DNA of 40,624 nucleotides from a virus. Of the stretch, positions 31,861-38,026 are shown one piece after another (the stretch's first letter is position 1; the number at the start of each line of letters is the position of its first letter). The DNA is taken from positions 1 through 40,624 of the IMG/VR virus record IMGVR_UViG_3300010885_007256; one strand, written 5' to 3'. The notes below the pieces were generated by a model. The model had not been told where the DNA came from. It did not search any database and saw only the letters and a program-made list of their open reading frames with translations. The position numbers and the translations under genes are program-made.

Positions 31861-32158
31861 ACTTCTCCCAGATGCCTCGCTCTACCATTAACGCAATGAT
31901 TGCGTAGTTGGCTATGTCAACGAAGCTATCTTCAAGTGCCTCGTTGTTTGGTTCAATATTGTTATAGATTAAATTCTTTAATCGTTCCAGCTTATCTGAC
32001 ATACGAACCATCAACCCATTGGTTGCACCACCAGGTGCATTCCATATATTAAGGGGACCGTAATCAATTTGCTTCATTACTAAAATAGATAGAAGCTCAT
32101 CGTAAATTCCTTGAGCGTCTTCCTGGAAATTATCGATGGTTAGTTTGTTCGTTGCCAA
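31841..32158 (-). CDS. DUF1599 / MazG-like helical protein
   Basis: This 105-residue, mostly helical protein shows KQIDYGPLNIWNAPGG, RMSDKLERLKNL and EDSFVDIANYAIIALM. These resemble the DUF1599 group, now linked to nucleotide modification clusters, and also MazG-type nucleotide pyrophosphohydrolases. A role in nucleotide pool management or base modification fits its place between primase and endonuclease genes. The specific activity is not shown by the sequence alone. Confidence 0.75.
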   Translation of the reverse strand: MATNKLTIDNFQEDAQGIYDELLSILVMKQIDYGPLNIWNAPGGATNGLMVRMSDKLERLKNLIYNNIEPNNEALEDSFVDIANYAIIALMVERGIWEKYATQKK

Positions 32159-32169
32159 CGGAGCCCTTT

Positions 32170-32817
32170 CTAATCGTCTAGTGCATTAATCAATGCTGTT
32201 AATGCTTGAGCTCCTTGGTCAGCAATTATACTATTGATATCAGAATCAGGCGGTAACGACACGCGCATGGCTTGAGGTATTGCATCTACTAATCTGCGAG
32301 CCAAGTCCTGTCCTGGATTAGAACCATCTTCTTTAACATCGTTATCTGTGGCTACAATTACTCTACCTATGCCATCAAAACAACGTGAGAAATAAGGCTT
32401 CCAAGCGTTAACGCCAGCAACAGCGACAGCAGGATGCCCAGCAAGAGTAGCAGATATCGCATCAATCTCTCCTTCAACTATTAATACCTCCCTTACAGCA
32501 TGAATGATTGCGTTGACATTATATAGATGGTGCTTCTGACCAGTAGGTATCATGTACTTAGGGTCACCATCATCAATCCGACGGAACTTGAACCCGACAA
32601 CACCAGCATTAGTAATATACGGAATAGATAAATGCTTTTTAATTCTGTCTTCATGACCAGCAGCAGGTTCTTCCACGTAGCCCAACAGGAATTGTTGGGC
32701 GCCAGCAAGGATGCCACGCTTCTCAAGGTACGCCTCAGCTGGTGAACCAGCCAAAGAATTATGATAGGTGTGTGCTGCCTTTGTCCAGAGTTCAATGAGC
32801 TTAGGATTGGTTCTCAC
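32170..32817 (-). CDS. DnaG-type primase, TOPRIM half
   Basis: This 215-residue protein holds the catalytic TOPRIM domain of a DnaG-like primase: VLIVEGEIDAIS with Glu115/Glu117 and VIVATDNDVKEDG with Asp158/Asp160. Before it lies HTYHNSLAGSPAEAYLEKRGILAGAQQFLLGY, a segment of the DnaG RNA-polymerase fold. The CHC2 zinc finger usually at the N-terminus is absent and encoded separately at 33341-33673. It starts at a GTG that overlaps the previous stop (GTGA) with AGGAGAAGAA upstream. It should make RNA primers for host DNA polymerase together with the helicase. Confidence 0.88.
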   Translation of the reverse strand: MRTNPKLIELWTKAAHTYHNSLAGSPAEAYLEKRGILAGAQQFLLGYVEEPAAGHEDRIKKHLSIPYITNAGVVGFKFRRIDDGDPKYMIPTGQKHHLYNVNAIIHAVREVLIVEGEIDAISATLAGHPAVAVAGVNAWKPYFSRCFDGIGRVIVATDNDVKEDGSNPGQDLARRLVDAIPQAMRVSLPPDSDINSIIADQGAQALTALINALDD

Positions 32818-33344
32818 TTCTTCTCCTGTCTATGTGTAATGAATGGAGGCGCAGTATACACATCATTACGAGCAGCAATCTGCATTGCTTGCTTCCATGT
32901 TGCCCCGCCTGCCAGTGCGCCAAGAGCCCATGATGAGCCAGACCCTATCCCATACAGACCATCGTCACGCAGGTATACAGAATAGTTATCATCTACTTGG
33001 TAGATGGTGCCGTTGATTGCTAATAAAAATTCAAACCCAGCATCCTCGTCATCCTTACTTGGGGTATAGCCAGAATCTTTGATGCACTCTCTCATGCTAG
33101 GTACAACTGTTGTAATCATAAAATGATATTCATCTTTAATGTTAGCTGGGATAGTTGGTGGTTTCCACACGTGCTGCATCACATCGCATGGTTGTACGTC
33201 ACCAGCACCAGCAACCAACCACTTGCCACGTTTAGTTATCTTAGTAACTATCGGATGCGAGAATGGTCTACCGCCTGCGGTAGTACGTGAGTCGGCTGCA
33301 AATATGCAGCCGTTGTCTTGTTGGATACCAATGATAGTTGTCAC
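32814..33344 (-). CDS. Proteasome-beta / HslV-like Ntn hydrolase
   Basis: With GTG at 33344 (GAGGG seven bases upstream, GTGA overlap with the CHC2 gene) this 176-residue protein begins Met-Thr-Thr-Ile-Ile-Gly. Removal of Met would free Thr1 as in HslV and proteasome beta subunits. Mature numbering gives Asp17 (AADSRTTAGG), Lys34, WLVAGAGD (41-48), GSGSSWALGAL (Ser136) and ARNDVYTAPP (Asp160, Thr163). These line up with the proteasome residues Thr1, Asp17, Lys33, Ser129, Asp166 and Ser169. It is a threonine peptidase candidate encoded between the two primase halves. No ATPase partner is encoded in the phage. Confidence 0.8.
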   Translation of the reverse strand: MTTIIGIQQDNGCIFAADSRTTAGGRPFSHPIVTKITKRGKWLVAGAGDVQPCDVMQHVWKPPTIPANIKDEYHFMITTVVPSMRECIKDSGYTPSKDDEDAGFEFLLAINGTIYQVDDNYSVYLRDDGLYGIGSGSSWALGALAGGATWKQAMQIAARNDVYTAPPFITHRQEKK

Positions 33345-33673
33345 AGTGAAGCCCTCAATCTTGGTGGCGTCCAACGCCCACTTGACTTCTTACGTCCACG
33401 AGTTGGAGCAGACTGCTGTGATTCCTTGCCAATGTTTTTCTCTGCCCACTTACGAGCTTCTGGGTATGTTAGCTTCTCACGAGCCATGATTATCTGTATA
33501 CCAGAACCACTTCCGCTACATGCATAACATACCCAGACGCCCTTGTCTGAGTTTACTGAAGCAGACTTACGTGAGTCGTCATGTACAGGACACAAGATTG
33601 ATTTCTCCCCGCCAAGTGGCAAGGTCAATCCGTAATGACTGAAGACTGCTTCTAAAAACTCAGACTGATTCAT
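33341..33673 (-). CDS. DnaG-type primase, CHC2 zinc-finger half
   Basis: Residues 28-52 of this 110-residue protein form the CHC2 zinc finger (Cys28-Pro-x-His31 ... Cys49-x2-Cys52) typical of the N-terminus of DnaG, with SILCPVHDDSRKSASV and GVWVCYACSGSGSGIQ. The C-terminal tail (GRKKSSGRWTPPRLRASL) is basic. The domain senses template sequence in primer synthesis. The catalytic half is encoded 500 bp downstream after a protease-like gene, so the primase works in trans. The stop overlaps the GTG of that gene. Confidence 0.88.
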   Translation of the reverse strand: MNQSEFLEAVFSHYGLTLPLGGEKSILCPVHDDSRKSASVNSDKGVWVCYACSGSGSGIQIIMAREKLTYPEARKWAEKNIGKESQQSAPTRGRKKSSGRWTPPRLRASL

Positions 33674-33676
33674 TTG

Positions 33677-34054
33677 TTAATACCAATTCCTTTCCTGGTG
33701 GAACCTGTACGCCCCGCACCAAGTGTCATAACGATGAAGCACATACTTGTGTGCCTCCTGAGTCTGTTTGAGTATAGACCAATGAGGTTTCCCCCATAGT
33801 AGCTGCCATACTCCACGTGCTCCACTCGATTTGTTGAATGAATCCGTGTTGTAGCGACTCTCTTTGTACGCAATACGTTTTGCACATAGTCGCTGCTCTT
33901 TCTCGGTTACGAACTGAGCAATTGCATACTCCACCTTCTGCTCTTTTGTCATTACTGACATACGAACTTCTTGTGTGAGTATGGGTGACAACGCTTGTGC
34001 TGGTGAAACCAGCGCCATCGCTGTTGCTATGCCCATCGTTATCGCTAACCGCAT
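33677..34054 (-). CDS. Exported lytic transglycosylase-like protein
   Basis: Residues 1-21 (MRLAITMGIATAMALVSPAQA) look like a cleavable signal peptide with an AQA site. The rest of the 125-residue protein has IAYKESRYNTDSFNKSSGARGVWQL, the SLT-type catalytic motif with Glu65. It is followed by WSILKQTQEAHKYVLHRYDTWCGAYRFHQERNWY, with a pair of cysteines (57 and 113). It would cut the glycan backbone of peptidoglycan from the outside of the membrane. It lies in the replication unit and not the lysis cassette, and AGAGG provides its ribosome site. Confidence 0.8.
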   Translation of the reverse strand: MRLAITMGIATAMALVSPAQALSPILTQEVRMSVMTKEQKVEYAIAQFVTEKEQRLCAKRIAYKESRYNTDSFNKSSGARGVWQLLWGKPHWSILKQTQEAHKYVLHRYDTWCGAYRFHQERNWY

Positions 34055-34092
34055 AGTTACCTCTTTTCATTTTGTGAGTAGCCGTAACTTGC

Positions 34093-34446
34093 TCACTGAT
34101 GTCCATTGTAACCTGCCTGTTTAAGCAGATTCACCCAGAGTTCCGCAGGCATTACTGCATACGACTCTGAGATATTAGAAGTGCCACGCTTCTTGATTAA
34201 CACAACGCCTGTCTCTGCATCGGCATGTGTCATCTCATTCTCCAGTTCCCGAAGATACTGAGGAATTCTAATTGCTTTCTCATTCTTACATTCTATAACC
34301 ACACCATTGATACCGTCAATATCTCCGACATCATCGTGTCTGCCTGCACCATATGCGCGTTCAGCGCATGGATAGCCCATGGTTACTAACCACTTAACTA
34401 CATCACGTTCGTACTGTGAGCCTTTACGTTTAGCTGCTGATGTCAT
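34093..34446 (-). CDS. Holliday junction resolvase-like PD-(D/E)XK nuclease
   Basis: This 117-residue protein carries RKGSQYERDVVKWLVTMGY (Glu13), AYGAGRHDDVGDIDGINGVVIECKNEK (Asp42, then Glu52-Cys-Lys54), and a helical C-terminal part (YLRELENEMTHADAETGVVL). The E...D...ExK order and spacing fit archaeal/phage Hjc-type and VRR-type nucleases, which cut branched DNA. The start overlaps the WhiB stop by 4 nt (ATGA). Together with endonuclease VII this gives two candidate branched-DNA nucleases. Confidence 0.8.
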   Translation of the reverse strand: MTSAAKRKGSQYERDVVKWLVTMGYPCAERAYGAGRHDDVGDIDGINGVVIECKNEKAIRIPQYLRELENEMTHADAETGVVLIKKRGTSNISESYAVMPAELWVNLLKQAGYNGHQ

Positions 34447-34712
34447 ACGTAATCTCCTGGTATCAATGAGTCTAGTTTTATATTTAACTTACGACGTATC
34501 TTCATTCTTTCACGTGGTGTCAATCCACCCCATAGACCATACCCTTCATGGAGTACTGCCCAGTCAAGACATTCTTTCTTTACTTGACAACCAGAACATA
34601 TTTTTTTACCAAAGGAATACATTGATGTATCACCTTCGTTCTCAGAATCTGGGTAAAAAAAATCGCTACCAACTTCTCTGCACTGACCACGTGATAGGTC
34701 TGGCATACGCAT
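34443..34712 (-). CDS. whiB: WhiB-family transcriptional regulator
   Basis: All four iron-sulphur cysteines are present in this 89-residue protein: Cys11, Cys39, Cys42 and Cys48, in the pattern C-x27-C-x2-C-x5-C (ICSGCQVKKECLDW). The signature GYGLWGGLTPRERM is present too, followed by a basic tail RRKLNIKL that would touch DNA. WhiB proteins bind a [4Fe-4S] cluster and act with sigma factors to regulate transcription in Actinobacteria, and actinophages often carry them. AAGGAG is 6 nt before the ATG. It is the best single clue to an actinobacterial host. Confidence 0.95.
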   Translation of the reverse strand: MRMPDLSRGQCREVGSDFFYPDSENEGDTSMYSFGKKICSGCQVKKECLDWAVLHEGYGLWGGLTPRERMKIRRKLNIKLDSLIPGDYV

Positions 34713-34722
34713 CTGTAACTCC

Positions 34723-34884
34723 TTAAGGTCGGCGGTTTAATCTATAAAGATTTTCCCAGTACTTTAACGCAACTTCATCCGTAACTGCAAGATATTGTAA
34801 CCTTTTTCTTTTTTGCACACCAAGGTAGGCAAGTACATGCCACTTAATCCAAGCACCACGTATATAGATGGTTGGCTTAATCAT
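34723..34884 (-). CDS. 53-residue basic protein, unknown
   Basis: This small gene (MIKPTIYIRGAWIKWHV...) overlaps the PD-(D/E)XK gene by 8 nt, and its stop is followed 8 nt later by the WhiB ribosome site. The protein is basic and aromatic-rich (LAYLGVQKRKRLQYLAVTDEVALKYWENLYRLNRRP). Position in an otherwise gapless unit supports it as real. Function unknown. Confidence 0.65.
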   Translation of the reverse strand: MIKPTIYIRGAWIKWHVLAYLGVQKRKRLQYLAVTDEVALKYWENLYRLNRRP

Positions 34885-35269
34885 TCTTTAATTCTTTCAT
34901 CACATCTAATAGGTTCTCTACCGTAATCAGATAGCCCTTGCTTCTATTCGGTGGTATCTCACAAGTAATCTCTCGACCAAACTTTTTAATTGCATACAAC
35001 ACATGACCAGTTGGAACCATGAGCACACCACGTTCAAGTACGAACGCCCAGTATGCAGCTTTAGTTACCATCACACCTGACGGTTCCCAATTCTGGGAAC
35101 GTCGATACCAGCATTCAACTTCTATATATAGGTTATTGGTTGACCACCATTTGCGGTCACGTTTAACTTCTACTGTGCCACCTTCGGTCAGTAGTTGATT
35201 TACTAGTGACTCGCCTTCTTGACCAAATCTAAAATCTAAATCAAATGACGATAGATTTTCTACTGCCAT
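34877..35269 (-). CDS. PD-(D/E)XK-like nuclease, type unknown
   Basis: This 130-residue protein has FRFGQEGESLVNQLL, TVEVKRDRKWWSTNNLYIEVECW (Glu34-Val-Lys36), a GVMVTKAAYWAFVLERGVLMVPT segment and a Lys-rich end. The glutamate, Glu-x-Lys and strand order fit a small PD-(D/E)XK fold. Similar proteins occur in actinophages next to helicase genes, and could be repair or resolution nucleases. Its start overlaps the helicase gene by 10 nt. No subfamily is assigned. Confidence 0.65.
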   Translation of the reverse strand: MAVENLSSFDLDFRFGQEGESLVNQLLTEGGTVEVKRDRKWWSTNNLYIEVECWYRRSQNWEPSGVMVTKAAYWAFVLERGVLMVPTGHVLYAIKKFGREITCEIPPNRSKGYLITVENLLDVMKELKND

Positions 35270-36093
35270 TGCGATAACGTTCTTGCTCTATGTAAATCAG
35301 ATGGAGAGTTGTAAAGAACCATCTTGCTTGCTTCCGCCGATAAAGTTACATAGCTTTCTGCAGTTGGGTCTGCCTTGCCATGTCTGTTCTTTACAACAGC
35401 AACTCGATAATTAGAGGAAGCACTATCCAGAGCCACCGAAAGGACCAACTCTGGTAGTGCTGCCACCTTACCCATCAATGCTTTACGTGGTGCTGGGTAG
35501 TTCGGCTTAGACATCTTCTCATTCTCGGAAACGTGGTGCAGGACGATGAATGCCGATTCATACTCACGAGCCATGTAGTGAAACGCTGACATGGCATCGC
35601 GTAGTGCAGTCCACTCGTTATCACTTGCGGATGCTACGTTCATTAAGTTGTCTACATATACAGCAGTAGGTGCCGAACCATGCAATTCAATCCACGCTTC
35701 TATCTCCTCTTCAATGTCTTGAAGAGAAGGTGCTGGGTCGAACGCGAATCGTACATGGTCGGCACCTTCCGCTAGCGCATCCTCAAGGAGAACGCTTGCT
35801 TCGGTATCCATCAATCTTTCTACATCAGCAACATCTTTATTCATAAGTATTGCACCAGCGCGAGTAGCGATGGTACGTGAATCAGAGTCAGCTGATATAT
35901 ATAACGACGGAACCTTAGATGTAATTGCGTACCATAATGCAAGTAGTGTCTTACCTCCGCCTGGTTGACCAGCGACCAAATGCAATTGCGCTTGGCGAAA
36001 GACAACTTGACTGGCTGTGAGTTGAGGCAGGATTTCTGGTAGTTGATGACCAACTGGTGACTCGACACCCACTACTTGCAAGAGGCTACGCAC
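35260..36093 (-). CDS. RecA-fold replicative helicase-like ATPase
   Basis: This 277-residue protein starts at a GTG whose first base overlaps the previous stop (TAGTG). It has a Walker A motif AGQPGGGKT (residues 41-49), a Walker B TAVYVDN (143-149), AFIVLHHVSE (about 181-190) and VVKNRHGK. It aligns in layout with the RepA/DnaB-type hexameric helicases, without the N-terminal domain of full DnaB. It probably unwinds phage DNA at the fork together with the phage primase. A recombinase (RecA-like) reading is less likely because the sensor residues look like helicase. Confidence 0.85.
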   Translation of the reverse strand: MRSLLQVVGVESPVGHQLPEILPQLTASQVVFRQAQLHLVAGQPGGGKTLLALWYAITSKVPSLYISADSDSRTIATRAGAILMNKDVADVERLMDTEASVLLEDALAEGADHVRFAFDPAPSLQDIEEEIEAWIELHGSAPTAVYVDNLMNVASASDNEWTALRDAMSAFHYMAREYESAFIVLHHVSENEKMSKPNYPAPRKALMGKVAALPELVLSVALDSASSNYRVAVVKNRHGKADPTAESYVTLSAEASKMVLYNSPSDLHRARTLSQWQ

Positions 36094-36569
36094 TACTTAG
36101 CCCAGATTGTTTCTGCTTCTACGGCACCTGGTGAGAAAGGCTTCGGTCCCTTGGCTGGGTCAAACCAACCAACATAAGCCTTGCCTGCTTTTGATACGCC
36201 CTTCTTCTTGGCGTACTTACCGCGTCCGTCTGGTAGGTCTGGTGCATCTGGATGCCCATATGTCCATTCATTACCGTACCTATCTTTGACAACCTCGATT
36301 GATTGTACTGTTGTTCCTGATGTTACTGGCTGTGGGTTTAGCCCAGCATCCTGCAACATTTGGATTGCTTGTTCAGCATTAGGTGTGTATGCGTTGCCTG
36401 TTGGTATAGGCAGTGGTCGACCAAGACGTGCTTGGAGTTGTACAGCCTCAGCGATTGCTTCGACTGCTGCTTCTAGGTTAGTTCTAAATTCACTAACGCT
36501 ATTACCTCGGACGGTAAATAGGTCAGTTGAATTTAACTTACCTGTATACGAGAACATAGATTCAGTCAT
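36093..36569 (-). CDS. SSB-like or replication-accessory protein
   Basis: This 158-residue protein begins MTESMFSYTGKLNSTDLFTVRGNSVSEFRTNLEAAVEAIAEAV. It has a Pro/Thr-rich middle (IPTGNAYTPNAEQA) and ends in a basic and aromatic part (GRGKYAKKKGVSKAGKAYVGWFDPAKGPKPF). In actinophages similar proteins lie beside the RecB-like nuclease gene and are sometimes suggested to bind ssDNA. Here it lies between the split nuclease and the helicase. No family is firmly recognised. Confidence 0.6.
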   Translation of the reverse strand: MTESMFSYTGKLNSTDLFTVRGNSVSEFRTNLEAAVEAIAEAVQLQARLGRPLPIPTGNAYTPNAEQAIQMLQDAGLNPQPVTSGTTVQSIEVVKDRYGNEWTYGHPDAPDLPDGRGKYAKKKGVSKAGKAYVGWFDPAKGPKPFSPGAVEAETIWAK

Positions 36570-37238
36570 CTACTTTCTCTCCTTTTCTTTCCCTGTTGTT
36601 GGTAGTTGTAGTGGGAAATCTTTTGAGCCCCATGCGGGGCACTTCGCCATGAACGAACACATCTTACAGTTTTCACCAACGAATGTTGGGAAGTAACCTT
36701 GCAATACTGAGTGGTTCATAGATGTAAACGCATGTTCATAGTATTCAATACTGAGGTGGGTTAAGTCAATCAATTCATCAAGCTCGCCTTTGCGAGTCAT
36801 AAAAAATGCGCCCCACTTGGGGCGAATACCAAAAATCTTTTCAACACCACTGGCATACAATCCATTTTGGATTACACCGAACGGTGTCCTGGAACCAGTC
36901 TTATAGTCAACGATAACCAAGTCTTCCCCTACTTGGTATATCGCATCAATAATAAATCGAACAGGTGTACCCCCGAAATGCACATCTGCTGACCATTCGA
37001 TTCCAGGACGACCATCAGGCATGGTAGCGATTTGCCAACCAGATTGCAACATCCATTGATGGTATGCCTCAACCTGCTTTAGCCCATCGCTTTGCCAGAA
37101 GGAGAGGTCCTCACCGTCAGGACGAGCAGCGGTCTTACGACCAGCTACCTTCCATTCTGATGGGGGTAACCCCGACTTCTCCTCGACATCTCTTACTTCG
37201 GCATTGAATATCTCAAGCCATTTCTCAGTTAAACTCAT
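36570..37238 (-). CDS. RecB/Cas4-like nuclease, catalytic C-terminal half
   Basis: This 222-residue protein holds the nuclease motifs of Cas4/RecB-type enzymes: TPVRFIIDAIYQVGEDLVIVDYKTG (Asp98, Asp111, Lys113), VIQNGLYASG (Gln124) and three C-terminal cysteines CKMCSFMAKC (191, 194, 200) for a [4Fe-4S] cluster. What is missing is the N-terminal part with the first cluster Cys and the GxxxH motif; these are encoded separately at 37436-37639. Its ATG follows GAGGAAGAG and overlaps the zinc-ribbon gene stop. It is probably a DNA end-processing nuclease. Confidence 0.88.
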   Translation of the reverse strand: MSLTEKWLEIFNAEVRDVEEKSGLPPSEWKVAGRKTAARPDGEDLSFWQSDGLKQVEAYHQWMLQSGWQIATMPDGRPGIEWSADVHFGGTPVRFIIDAIYQVGEDLVIVDYKTGSRTPFGVIQNGLYASGVEKIFGIRPKWGAFFMTRKGELDELIDLTHLSIEYYEHAFTSMNHSVLQGYFPTFVGENCKMCSFMAKCPAWGSKDFPLQLPTTGKEKERK

Positions 37239-37467
37239 CGTACTCTTCCTCTGGTCGGTCAGGTTTCACATAGTCTGGATGGTCAACTGGTGTGGGGGTT
37301 GTCATAGGTGAACCGCAATCAGCACAGAAAGAATCCGTGAACCACATGACCAAGTCGTAGTCTTGGAAGATAGCCCTGATAACCTGAATGTTTGAACCGC
37401 AGTTCACACATTCATTACTAGGGATACCTCGCTGGTCAATCAAGTTGTTGTTGTTTGTAGAGCTCAT
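37225..37467 (-). CDS. Zinc-ribbon protein between two halves of a nuclease
   Basis: This 80-residue protein (MSSTNNNNLIDQRGI...) has two CxxC pairs, ECVNCGSN (Cys20, 23) and SFCADCGSP (about 48, 51), enough for one zinc, with an acidic tail (YVKPDRPEEEYDEF). It is read in a different frame from both nuclease halves and overlaps both of them, by 32 nt at the 5' side and 14 nt at the 3' side. It replaces what in related phages is one continuous nuclease gene. Its role, possibly bridging the halves or being an invader, is unknown. Confidence 0.75.
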   Translation of the reverse strand: MSSTNNNNLIDQRGIPSNECVNCGSNIQVIRAIFQDYDLVMWFTDSFCADCGSPMTTPTPVDHPDYVKPDRPEEEYDEFN

Positions 37468-37639
37468 GGTTTAACCATTCCAACATAGAGTGGACGGCAG
37501 AGCCAGCAGCAAGATACACTGCAGGCTTCTCTGGGACCATGGCTATCTTGCTCAGATAGTATTTCTGAGGACAGGATTGCCAAGTGGATAACTGACTATA
37601 CGACCGATGAGGAGGAAGTTGATTCATACCGTAAATCAT
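37436..37639 (-). CDS. RecB/Cas4-like nuclease, N-terminal half
   Basis: This 67-residue product carries SYSQLSTWQSCPQKYYLSK (Cys23, the first [4Fe-4S] ligand of Cas4/AddB-type nucleases) and VYLAAGSAVHSMLEWL (the GxxxH motif with His50). It stops right after that helix. The rest of the enzyme is in the separate gene at 36570-37238. An ATG four codons downstream (37627) lies 7 nt from a TATGAT -10-like element, so a leaderless transcript starting at that ATG is possible. It is the first gene of the replication unit. Confidence 0.85.
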   Translation of the reverse strand: MIYGMNQLPPHRSYSQLSTWQSCPQKYYLSKIAMVPEKPAVYLAAGSAVHSMLEWLNHELYKQQQLD

Positions 37640-37665
37640 ACCAATGAATTACCAATCTGTGTCAT
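37635..37665 (-). promoter_or_regulatory. Candidate promoter of the replication unit (possibly leaderless)
   Basis: On the minus strand ATGACA (37665-37660, five of six -35 bases) is followed after 19 bases by TATGAT (37640-37635, five of six -10 bases). Seven bases later comes an in-frame ATG of the nuclease N-half (37627). That would give a leaderless message, a form common in Actinobacteria. The spacer is long, so the call is moderate. Confidence 0.5.
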
Positions 37666-37699
37666 AGACACGCCAAATGTTATTACCAATAATCTGATA

Positions 37700-37721
37700 G
37701 GGTTGAGGGGTGGTGGGAGGG
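37700..37721 (+). other. G-quadruplex-type motif
   Basis: Runs of 3, 4, 3 and 3 G are separated by loops of 4, 4 and 1 bases on the plus strand. It is a weaker version of the motif near terL (23789-23810), and lies between the replication promoter and the late-unit terminator. It is in the template strand for minus-strand transcription. Confidence 0.6.
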
Positions 37722-37724
37722 AAA

Positions 37725-37744
37725 GGCTTGCCCGATGGCAAGCC
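37725..37744. other. Hairpin beside G-rich tract
   Basis: An 8-bp perfect stem (GGCTTGCC/GGCAAGCC) with a CGAT loop lies 18 nt downstream (minus-strand sense) of the late-unit terminator. It may be a second terminator or a stability element. Confidence 0.6.
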
Positions 37745-37761
37745 GTGGTAAGAAAAAGAGA

Positions 37762-37795
37762 AATAAAAAAAGAGGGGGACCATTAAGTCCCCCTC
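37762..37795 (-). terminator. Strong intrinsic terminator ending the late unit
   Basis: On the minus strand a 9-bp stem (GAGGGGGAC/GTCCCCCTC) with a 6-base loop is followed by TTTTTTTATTT. It lies 13 nt after the stop of the last late gene (37808-38026) and would halt transcription before the replication unit's promoter region. This is the clearest terminator in the window. Confidence 0.9.
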
Positions 37796-37807
37796 CTCTT
37801 CTATCTC

Positions 37808-38026
37808 CTACCATTCTGGTGGAGCAACTGCGAGCGCATCCAGCGTGGCTATATTGATGCACCCGACTGCTGGGATGGAAAGCCGATGCTGCAAACCTCT
37901 TAGCAATTCAGCAAGGGGCGCATCTAGCACATCATCGCCAGCAACATTAAGAGCTAGCCTGACTTGATTGACTAACTCATTTCGTTCGCCTAGTGATACC
38001 AGTGGTATTAACTTGTTATCTTCCAC
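37808..38026 (-). CDS. Small peptidoglycan-binding-like protein
   Basis: This 72-residue protein (MEDNKLIPLVSLGERNELV...) contains VNQVRLALNVAGDDVLDAPLAELLRGLQHRLSIPAVGCINIATLDAL. Its helical spacing with a final Thr-Leu-Asp-Ala resembles the peptidoglycan-binding domain found in many lysins. It begins at a GTG overlapping the upstream stop (TAGTG) and is the last gene of the late unit. Whether it functions alone in cell-wall binding or belongs with the tail or lysin is uncertain. Confidence 0.6.
   Translation of the reverse strand: MEDNKLIPLVSLGERNELVNQVRLALNVAGDDVLDAPLAELLRGLQHRLSIPAVGCINIATLDALAVAPPEW

Noticed and set aside
34723-34884. tRNA or regulatory RNA between WhiB and the nuclease gene
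   Set aside because: No cloverleaf is visible, and the stretch is explained by a 53-residue gene overlapping its neighbour.
36181-36696. 171-codon plus-strand frame opposite the SSB-like and nuclease genes
   Set aside because: Shadow of the coupled minus-strand genes; it spans their boundary and has no signals of its own.
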